Assembly: GCA_031289625.1 (NCBI GenBank)
Contig: JAITPB010000086.1
Location: 1-5,202, forward strand
DNA length: 5,202 nucleotides
Reading direction: 5' to 3'
Origin: Clostridiales bacterium
GTDB taxonomy: Bacteria; Bacillota; Clostridia; Lachnospirales; WQUN01
Shown: one piece after another, positions 1 through 4,385 of the stretch
How positions within the stretch are numbered: position 1 is the stretch's first letter
How the letters are laid out: each line of letters starts with the position of its first letter
Made by a program: the position numbers and the translations under genes
Notes under the pieces: generated by a model
Database searches by the model: none
What the model was told of the DNA's origin: nothing
Seen by the model: the letters and a program-made list of their open reading frames with translations, nothing else

Positions 1-345
1 GCCGGTGGTGACTTCCACACCCGGCGTGCGGCTGTACTCCGGATGGCCGGGCGTCAGGCTGCCCACCTGCCGAAAATTTCGCAGATCGTCCAAGGTCAGG
101 CCATAGCCGAACAAGTGCAACAGGGCGTACAGCAGCGCCGAGCCGTGCCCCGACGAAAGAATAAAACGATCGCGGTTTTTCCAATGGGGATTTTTAGGAT
201 TATGACGTAAATGTTTTGCAAAAAGAGTGTACGCCATGGGCGCCGCGCCCATGGGAAGCCCAGGGTGTCCGGATTTCGCTTTCTCAATGGCGTCAACCGC
301 CAGCAGACGGATTGTATGAACCGATTTTGTATGTAAATCGCTCAT
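1..345 (-). CDS. tkt: Transketolase, N-terminal part (cut by window edge)
   Basis: Transketolase is a cytosolic thiamine-diphosphate enzyme that moves two-carbon units between sugar phosphates in the non-oxidative pentose phosphate pathway. Only the first 115 residues are present, out of about 650-670 usual for the family; the frame is open to the left edge. Visible family motifs are SGHPG (residues 25-29), PMGAAPM (31-37), DRFILSSGHGSALLYA (59-74, with the conserved H67), TPGHPE (98-103) and GVEVTTG (109-115), which would normally be followed by PLGQG. The ATG at 345-343 overlaps the TGA of the upstream transaldolase gene as ATGA. A weak Shine-Dalgarno (AAGGTG, 356-361) lies 10 nt before it inside that gene, so translation is probably coupled. 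It is the second gene of the operon read from the promoter at 1014-1042. Identification is by motif reading and is secure. Confidence 0.95.
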   Translation of the reverse strand, partial: MSDLHTKSVHTIRLLAVDAIEKAKSGHPGLPMGAAPMAYTLFAKHLRHNPKNPHWKNRDRFILSSGHGSALLYALLHLFGYGLTLDDLRNFRQVGSLTPGHPEYSRTPGVEVTTG

Positions 346-989
346 TTTGGACGCACACCTTCCCAGTCCCGCATAAAGCGTTCAATCCCCAGATCAGTCA
401 GCGGGTGCCGGCTCATCTGGATAATGACGCCGTAGGGAATGGTAGCGATGTGCGCGCCCGCGCGGGCGGATTCGATGACGTGAATGGGATGGCGGATACT
501 GGCGGCGATGATTTCCGTGGGAATCTTGTGGATGCTGAAAATATCCGCCGTTTGTTCAATCAAGGTGATGCTGTCAGAACCCACGTCGTCCAGCCGGCCC
601 AAAAAGGGACTGACAAAACTCGCGCCAGCCCGCGCCGCCAAAAGCGCCTGCGTGGCGGAAAAAATCAGCGTCACATTGGTCCGGACGCCCTCTGCGGAAA
701 GAATTTTGACTGCTTTCAGCCCTTCCAGCGTCATGGGAATTTTAATGACAATGTTTGTGTGAATTTTTACCAGTTCGCGCGCTTCTGTCACCATACCGCC
801 GTATTCCGCGCTGATGACTTCCGCGCTGATTGGGCCGTCTACAATTTCCGCAATCTCTTTGATTACCTCGGCAAAATCGCGGCCTTCTTTTGCAATCAAG
901 GAAGGGTTTGTCGTCACACCACAGATAACGCCGAGTTCGTTTGCTTCCTTGATCTCTTCTATATTGGCGGTGTCAATGAATAATTTCAT
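342..989 (-). CDS. tal: Transaldolase, short TalC/FSA-like type
   Basis: This 215-residue protein belongs to the small transaldolase / fructose-6-phosphate aldolase family of TIM barrels and is complete at the family's usual length. It starts with the typical MKLFIDTANIEEI and has GVTTNPSLIAKEG (24-36), IKIPMT with the Schiff-base lysine K83, TNVTLIFSATQALLAARAGA (104-123), SPFLGRLDD (127-135) and the C-terminal MRDWEG. Residue 57 is Glu (in SAEVIS) and residue 129 is Phe (in SPFLGR). At the matching places E. coli FSA aldolase has Gln59 and Tyr131, so I infer transaldolase activity: transfer of a dihydroxyacetone unit from fructose 6-phosphate to erythrose 4-phosphate. The following transketolase gene supports that role. 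The ATG at 989-987 has a good Shine-Dalgarno (AGAGGAAA, 998-1005) 8 nt upstream, and a sigma-A promoter just before it. Either tal or talC would be a fair symbol. Confidence 0.95.
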   Translation of the reverse strand: MKLFIDTANIEEIKEANELGVICGVTTNPSLIAKEGRDFAEVIKEIAEIVDGPISAEVISAEYGGMVTEARELVKIHTNIVIKIPMTLEGLKAVKILSAEGVRTNVTLIFSATQALLAARAGASFVSPFLGRLDDVGSDSITLIEQTADIFSIHKIPTEIIAASIRHPIHVIESARAGAHIATIPYGVIIQMSRHPLTDLGIERFMRDWEGVRPK

Positions 990-997
990 AATTTTGG

Positions 998-1005
998 TTT
1001 CCTCT
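998..1005 (-). promoter_or_regulatory. Ribosome binding site of the transaldolase gene
   Basis: AGAGGAAA on the minus strand, 8 nt before the ATG. It fixes the start of the transaldolase gene. Confidence 0.75.
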
Positions 1006-1013
1006 CATCCGCT

Positions 1014-1042
1014 ATGATAGCATTTTTAAGAAAGCATTGCAA
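1014..1042 (-). promoter_or_regulatory. Sigma-A promoter of the transaldolase-transketolase operon
   Basis: On the minus strand a -35 box TTGCAA (1037-1042, 4 of 6 consensus bases) is separated by 17 bp from a -10 box TATCAT (1014-1019, 5 of 6). The -10 is preceded by TG one base upstream (TGCTATCAT), an extended -10 that can offset the imperfect -35. Transcription would start near 1007, leaving a very short leader of about 18 nt that contains the ribosome binding site. No riboswitch or attenuator fits in such a leader. Confidence 0.65.
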
Positions 1043-1155
1043 AAAATATTGAAGCGTCCGCGCTCACGCCGCGCTGTTTTTTGGGATACTTTAATTATAA
1101 ACCCGCGGGGATTCTTTGTCCATAGTCATGGCCGCGCGGCGCAGGGCAAAATTGA

Positions 1156-1184
1156 TTGACATTACAAAGTCTCCCAGTTATACT
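1156..1184 (+). promoter_or_regulatory. Sigma-A promoter of the SRP RNA gene
   Basis: A consensus -35 box TTGACA (1156-1161), a 17-bp spacer and a -10 box TATACT (1179-1184, 5 of 6). Six bases later lies G1191, the first base of the closing stem of the SRP RNA, so promoter and RNA start fit each other. The box quality suits a highly expressed stable RNA. Confidence 0.9.
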
Positions 1185-1190
1185 GAGTAT

Positions 1191-1458
1191 GTCCGTGCTA
1201 GCTGGGGAGGCAGCGGATCCCTGTACTCGAAATCCGCTATAGCGAGAGTGACGCCCGCCTTCGGCTCCTTCTCTGTAGAGTCTGGCCTTGGTAAGTGATG
1301 TTGACGGCTTAGTCTCACGCAATAGACCTTTATGAACCGCGTCAGATCCGGAAGGAAGCAGCGCTAAATAATTGGCTCTATGTGCCGTGAGGGCGCTTGG
1401 CACGAGTTAACTGCCAGGAGACCGTCTGGAGAGAAATGTCAACGGCGGGCGCACGGAC
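1191..1458 (+). ncRNA. ffs: Signal recognition particle RNA, long Bacillus type with Alu domain
   Basis: This is the RNA scaffold of the signal recognition particle. It binds the Ffh GTPase and helps deliver ribosomes making membrane or secreted proteins to FtsY at the membrane. The helix 8 hallmark is GTCAG (1341-1345) followed by CCGGAAGGAAGCAGC (1348-1362), with a GGAA tetraloop at 1350-1353. The 5' part has the Alu-domain sequence GTGCTAGCTGGGGAGGCAG with the CTGTAC loop motif, very like B. subtilis scRNA as I remember it. Further matches to that RNA are GTAAGTGATGTTGACG (1290-1305) and ATGTGCCG (1380-1387). GTCCGTGC (1191-1198) pairs perfectly with GCACGGAC (1451-1458), which sets the ends at about 268 nt. 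One base in the Ffh-binding symmetric loop differs from the form I know (A1346 where G is usual). No intrinsic terminator is evident after the 3' end, so the end may be made by processing. The symbol scr is used in Bacillus. Confidence 0.95.
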
Positions 1459-1473
1459 AATAAAAATACTTTT

Positions 1474-2250
1474 CTACTTTTCTGCTGATCCACGTCCCGG
1501 CTCAATAAATCCGTTGCTTTTCATCCATTCTACAGACGCGATCATGTTTTGTGTTTCCAGCGTATAGGTGACGTTTGGCCGCAGTTCCGCAATTCGCGTC
1601 AGCGCCGCTTTCATGTCGATAAGCCCGTCGCCGGGTTCGTTATGCGTATCCACCTCGTGATAATTGTTATGTACATGCACATGCCCCAGGTATGGCGCGG
1701 CAGTCTCTATCCAATGGCTCACCGGCTTGTGAGAAAAGTATGCGCCCGCATGGCCGATATCCAGGCACAGCTGAAACCGCGGGTCGCCTGTCTTTTCCAC
1801 AATCTCCAGAAGCATATCCGGATCTTCTTCCATGACGTTTTCAAGCGCCAGTAAGAAATCCGGAGGCTTGCCGCTCAAAAATTCGCGCCAGAAATCTACC
1901 GAATGCGCCGCAAACCAACTTTTGTAGTGCATGCGCGGCAAATATCCCGAATGAACTACCATTTTGTGAATCCCGTAGCCCTGCATCAATTTGTAGGCTT
2001 GCGCAAAGCGCCGCCGCGTCACTTCAAGGACAAGAGGATCCAAAGCCGCCGGGCAGAGGTCATTGAAAGGCGCGTGAAAAATCCGCCGTTCGATCCCCGC
2101 TATATTCGCGCGGACAATTTCATCCCAGTGCGGGAAATCTGTGTCCATGTTGACGGCATAGCTGAACTCCGCTATCTCAATGCCAAGACCGTACTCACGC
2201 GCCAGCGCGGCCGCGTCTGTTCCAATGGTCGAAAGGTACAAATCTATCAT
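1474..2250 (-). CDS. Sugar phosphate isomerase/epimerase-like TIM-barrel protein
   Basis: A 258-residue cytosolic protein of the xylose-isomerase-like / AP endonuclease 2 superfamily, which includes sugar isomerases, epimerases and endonuclease IV. Candidate divalent-metal ligands sit at barrel strand ends: H59 (IFHAPF), H100 (MVVHSGY), E137 (LALENVMEE), D164 and H167 (LCLDIGHAGAY), H190/H192/H194 (GHVHVHNN), H203 (VDTHNEPGDG) and E232 (YTLETQN). The mix of ENV, DIGHA and a DGLID stretch is typical of the family, but the substrate cannot be read from it. The start chosen is the ATG at 2250-2248 (MIDLYLST), 10 nt after GGAG (2261-2264). The ATG two codons upstream (2256) is possible, but its spacing is only 4 nt. 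The open frame continues to 2406, but that would cross the gene's own promoter. The gene is alone in its transcription unit and converges on the SRP RNA. The family call is firm and the function unknown. Confidence 0.88.
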   Translation of the reverse strand: MIDLYLSTIGTDAAALAREYGLGIEIAEFSYAVNMDTDFPHWDEIVRANIAGIERRIFHAPFNDLCPAALDPLVLEVTRRRFAQAYKLMQGYGIHKMVVHSGYLPRMHYKSWFAAHSVDFWREFLSGKPPDFLLALENVMEEDPDMLLEIVEKTGDPRFQLCLDIGHAGAYFSHKPVSHWIETAAPYLGHVHVHNNYHEVDTHNEPGDGLIDMKAALTRIAELRPNVTYTLETQNMIASVEWMKSNGFIEPGRGSAEK

Positions 2251-2307
2251 AATCATGATTCTCCATTCTCTGCCGTTACGGCGCTGCCCACAAAAAATTT
2301 TGTGCAA

Positions 2308-2336
2308 ATTATATTCGCTTGAAACCAGCCTGTCAA
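2308..2336 (-). promoter_or_regulatory. Fully consensus sigma-A promoter of the TIM-barrel gene
   Basis: On the minus strand TTGACA (2331-2336) and TATAAT (2308-2313) are separated by exactly 17 bp, a perfect match to both hexamers. Transcription would start near 2301, giving a leader of about 50 nt before the ATG. It shows that the open reading frame upstream of 2256 is not translated from this message. Such a strong promoter usually implies either high expression or control by a repressor. Confidence 0.85.
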
Positions 2337-2357
2337 GATAAACTGATTGGCTGTTCC

Positions 2358-2371
2358 ATCGTATATACGAT
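2358..2371. promoter_or_regulatory. Perfect 14-bp palindrome, possible operator
   Basis: ATCGTATATACGAT is a perfect inverted repeat of two 7-bp halves. It lies between the divergent TIM-barrel gene and sigma-factor operon, about 21 bp upstream of the TIM-barrel -35 box. One half (ATACGAT) occurs again at 2418-2424, 52 bp nearer the sigma gene. Size and symmetry fit a site for a dimeric regulator, but I cannot name a regulator with this motif. Confidence 0.4.
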
Positions 2372-2460
2372 TGAGTCAAAAGACAAAGGAAGAACAGGCC
2401 GGCCATTCATGATCCAAATACGATCACCATGCAAAACTTGCGCCGGCTCAGTCTATCATC

Positions 2461-2467
2461 GGAGGAG
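2461..2467 (+). promoter_or_regulatory. Ribosome binding site before the sigma factor gene
   Basis: GGAGGAG is a strong Shine-Dalgarno. It lies only 2 nt before a two-codon ORF (ATG CGC TGA, 2470-2478) and 10 nt before the sigma factor ATG at 2478. It supports a start at 2478 over any codon further upstream in the open frame, which has no comparable site. Confidence 0.75.
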
Positions 2468-2477
2468 TAATGCGCTG

Positions 2478-3047
2478 ATGTCCCCCCTGACCGATTACGA
2501 ATTGATCCAGAGCTGCTTGCAGGGCAATCAGGATAGTTTTGCCGAGCTGATCGCCCGCTACAAAAATTTGGTGTACTCCGTGATTCTGCGTATGGTCAAC
2601 GATCGCGAAGAAGCCAACGATCTCGCTCAGGATGTTTTTCTCAAGCTTTATAAAAACTTAGACAAATATTACCCCGATTATAAATTCAGCACATGGACGA
2701 TCCGTATCGCGACCAATCATGTCATTGATTACCGGCGCAGGAAAAAACAGGAGACTGTCTCCATGGAAGAAGTCGAATATGAATTGGGTACCGATGATTC
2801 ACCGGAAAACGCGTACATTCGCCAAGAGCAGAAACAGGAGCTGAATCAAATGCTTGTGGATCTGCCGGATATGTACAAAATCCCCATTGTGCTGTATCAT
2901 GAACAGGATCTCAGTTACCAGGAGATTGCGGACATCATTCATGAGCCGCTGTCAAAAGTGAAGAACCGGATATTCCGCGGACGCAGGATGCTGAAAGAGA
3001 GCCTGCTCAATTTGCGCAAAAAGGAGCAAGCAGGGTATGGAGTGTGA
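2478..3047 (+). CDS. ECF-type RNA polymerase sigma factor
   Basis: A 189-residue sigma-70 family protein of the extracytoplasmic function group. It directs RNA polymerase to promoters of a signal-responsive regulon. Region 2 covers about residues 17-90, with DSFAELIARYKNLVYSVILRM, then EANDLAQDVFLKLYKNLD, then FSTWTIRIATNHVIDYRRRKK (region 2.3-2.4, -10 recognition). A variable acidic linker follows (about 91-115), then region 4 (about 121-176) with LPDMYKIPIVLYHEQDLSYQEIADII and the helix-turn-helix end LSKVKNRIFRGRRMLKE, which binds the -35. There is no region 1.1 or 3, and the length is typical. It resembles the SigW/RpoE-like type but cannot safely be called sigW. The open frame extends to 2319 without sigma homology, so the ATG at 2478 after GGAGGAG is the start. 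The 3' end overlaps the anti-sigma gene by 11 nt. I found no clear autoregulatory ECF promoter upstream. Confidence 0.95.
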   Translation: MSPLTDYELIQSCLQGNQDSFAELIARYKNLVYSVILRMVNDREEANDLAQDVFLKLYKNLDKYYPDYKFSTWTIRIATNHVIDYRRRKKQETVSMEEVEYELGTDDSPENAYIRQEQKQELNQMLVDLPDMYKIPIVLYHEQDLSYQEIADIIHEPLSKVKNRIFRGRRMLKESLLNLRKKEQAGYGV

Positions 3048-3609
3048 AAAAGCGGGCGGTTATATGATGAAATACATGGACGGGGTTTTGGCGGAGCCGG
3101 AAGCGCTTTGGCTGAACAAACACATCCTGCAATGCGAACACTGCAAAGAAGATTTTTTTCTGTACGACCACATCATGGAACATTTTGCAAAAATGCCTCT
3201 TTGTGACGCGCCCGCGAATTTTGAGGAACGGGTCATGGCCCGTATTAGGCTGCTGCCTGCGCCCGCAGCCCTAACGGACTCGCTGGAGCGCGCCTTCTGC
3301 GGCATATGGGGCGTGTTTTTCGTGTTAATGGCGCTGGGGCTGCTGTTGGGCATGAGCAAAGACGCCGTCATCGCCTGGCTTTCGGAAAGAGCAGGGTTGG
3401 CCCTGGCGCCATTGGCCGCGTTGATGGCGTCCGCTTCCGACGATGTCACACGGGTTTCCAATCTGTTCCTGATGAATATGAGTCAGTTCCTGACGCGGAT
3501 ATGGCAGTTTTTCTCCGGTCTGCAGGTGATTCTTTTAATTGCGATGGGTTTGCTGATTCTTGTTCAGATTGTGTTATATAAAAAAGATAAGGTTGATACA
3601 GCAAAATGA
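3037..3609 (+). CDS. Zinc-finger membrane anti-sigma factor
   Basis: A 190-residue protein that should bind and silence the sigma factor encoded just upstream. The N-terminal domain has the zf-HC2 / ZAS pattern: C3, then H29-x3-C33-x2-C36 (KHILQCEHC), after a YMDG motif at 13-16. The order C-x25-H-x3-C-x2-C is the usual zinc site of the class. A cytoplasmic linker with an NFEERVMARI helix (61-70) follows. Hydrophobic segments lie at about 88-106 and 161-181, with a weaker one at 119-131, so it is a two-pass membrane protein with a loop of about 55 residues and a short basic C-terminal tail. Many ZAS proteins have one segment; the second with its loop may be the signal-sensing part (inference). 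AAGGAG (3021-3026) precedes the ATG by 10 nt. The start overlaps the sigma gene by 11 nt, and the stop overlaps the next ATG as ATGA. Confidence 0.9.
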   Translation: MECEKAGGYMMKYMDGVLAEPEALWLNKHILQCEHCKEDFFLYDHIMEHFAKMPLCDAPANFEERVMARIRLLPAPAALTDSLERAFCGIWGVFFVLMALGLLLGMSKDAVIAWLSERAGLALAPLAALMASASDDVTRVSNLFLMNMSQFLTRIWQFFSGLQVILLIAMGLLILVQIVLYKKDKVDTAK

Positions 3610-4385
3610 TAAAAAGAGGATTCCTTTTCTCGCTTCTGGTTGTGCTTTTGGGAACCTGTGTCTGGACACAGGCCGGTTTCGGCGCCCACTTGGAGCGGAT
3701 CGCCGCCTTCCAGGGCAGCGGGTTGAAGGAATCCCTTTGGCTTTTTTTAGACCGGGTCACGCAGCCCCTCGGTCACGCGGCGTCCGCGAGACGCATGGTA
3801 TCCGGCGTTTCTCTTCTGCTGAAAATGATCATCTGTTTGGGCATTTCCTGGTTTCACCCCCTTCCTTTCCGCCGCGGCGGAAGTTTTGTATTGCATCGCC
3901 CGCTGCGGGTGGTAGGCTACGGCATATTCGGTTACGCCGCGTTTTTGGCGCTGATTTTGGTTTTCACATTTTCCGTCTTGGGACTGCCGCTGGCCGTGCT
4001 GTTTTTTATTCTCTGCTGGCTTCTGACCACCATGGGGGAGATTGCGCTGGGGCTTGCCGCGGGCTTTTTACTCTGCGACAGCTTACGGATCAAAGCGTCC
4101 ATAAATACATACACGCTGTTTGGCGTGCTTTCTATAGAAATATCGCGCAGGATGCCGTACTTGGGTTATTGGGTGAGTTTGCTGCTGCTGCCCATCATGT
4201 GCGTCGGCCTTATCGTCACTGTCGTTTATGAAGGGTATCTGAAAAAAAATTTTTGTGATCTTTCAATTTGGACAGACGGGGAAAACAAGCAAAAGAGGCA
4301 AAAAACAAAAGAAACGATTTTGAAAGGATTTGAAAAGAAAGGGTTCGAAAAGAAAGGATTTGAAAAGAAAGGATTCGAAAAGTGA
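3606..4385 (+). CDS. Unrecognised multi-pass membrane protein with C-terminal KGFEK repeats
   Basis: A 259-residue protein that I do not recognise as a named family. It has an N-terminal signal or anchor segment (4-22), a polar stretch (28-63), and hydrophobic segments at about 66-82, 104-122, 123-141, 144-158 and 187-208. A short hydrophilic tail (209-259) ends in four copies of KGFEK (240-259). The stretch VLGLPLAVLFFILCWLLTTMGEIALGLAAGFLL resembles the membrane part found at the C-terminus of some bactofilin-like (polymer-forming) membrane proteins that also occur near ECF anti-sigma genes; this is a tentative likeness from memory. LLGTC (14-18) is not a proper lipobox. The start ATG overlaps the anti-sigma stop by 4 nt, with only a weak AAGG 13 nt upstream, so coupled translation is likely. 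The stop overlaps the tsaD GTG start. By position it may be an accessory part of the sigma/anti-sigma sensor (inference). The very basic repeat tail presumably faces the cytoplasm. Confidence 0.85.
   Translation: MIKRGFLFSLLVVLLGTCVWTQAGFGAHLERIAAFQGSGLKESLWLFLDRVTQPLGHAASARRMVSGVSLLLKMIICLGISWFHPLPFRRGGSFVLHRPLRVVGYGIFGYAAFLALILVFTFSVLGLPLAVLFFILCWLLTTMGEIALGLAAGFLLCDSLRIKASINTYTLFGVLSIEISRRMPYLGYWVSLLLLPIMCVGLIVTVVYEGYLKKNFCDLSIWTDGENKQKRQKTKETILKGFEKKGFEKKGFEKKGFEK
4323..4382 (+). repeat. Four tandem 15-bp repeats encoding KGFEK
   Basis: Four head-to-tail 15-bp units fill the last 20 codons of the membrane-protein gene and end exactly at its stop codon. Units 1 and 3 are identical (AAAGGATTTGAAAAG). 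Unit 2 has GGG and TTC, and unit 4 has TTC. All differences are silent third-base changes, so each unit reads KGFEK. Every unit starts with a Shine-Dalgarno-like AAAGGA or AAAGGG, and the last one sits 8 nt before the tsaD start. Confidence 0.97.
4368..4373 (+). promoter_or_regulatory. Ribosome binding site of tsaD inside the last repeat
   Basis: AAAGGA at the start of the fourth repeat unit lies 8 nt before the GTG start at 4382. It is the only well-placed Shine-Dalgarno for tsaD, so this site is also coding sequence for the KGFEK tail. Confidence 0.7.

Noticed and set aside
216..983. Long open frame on the plus strand (255 codons) opposite the transaldolase gene
   Set aside because: It lies antisense to a certain transaldolase gene, has no recognisable motifs or ribosome binding site, and its composition is that of a mirrored coding frame.
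1053..1082. Imperfect GC-rich hairpin followed by TGTTTTTT, like an intrinsic terminator on the plus strand
   Set aside because: The stem is short with an internal mismatch, and no plus-strand gene precedes it. On the minus strand the T-run is about 6 nt away from the stem, so it is at best a weak terminator before the transaldolase promoter.
1131..1140. GCCGCGCGGC palindrome upstream of the SRP promoter
   Set aside because: It is short and purely GC, easily expected by chance here, with no partner site.
1095..1403. Open frames on both strands over the SRP RNA
   Set aside because: The stretch is explained by the SRP RNA and its promoter; the frames have no ribosome binding sites or protein-like features.
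2320..2363. TGAAAC (2320-2325) and CGTA (2360-2363) as an autoregulated SigW-type promoter
   Set aside because: The boxes are 34 nt apart, far from the 16 or so needed. Another weak pair, AAAACT (2433) and AGTC (2450), is too close together and would start transcription in the ribosome binding site.
2257..2406. N-terminal extension of the TIM-barrel protein by 50 residues
   Set aside because: It would span the gene's own consensus promoter and the palindrome, and the family-like sequence starts at MIDLYLST after GGAG.
2319..2477. N-terminal extension of the sigma factor by 53 residues
   Set aside because: The residues have no sigma homology and the strong GGAGGAG precedes the ATG at 2478.
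3560..4231. Plus-strand open frame of 223 codons overlapping the membrane protein in another frame
   Set aside because: It is arginine- and histidine-rich without hydrophobic pattern or motifs, and the frame at 3606-4385 is better supported by the stop-start overlaps and membrane segments.
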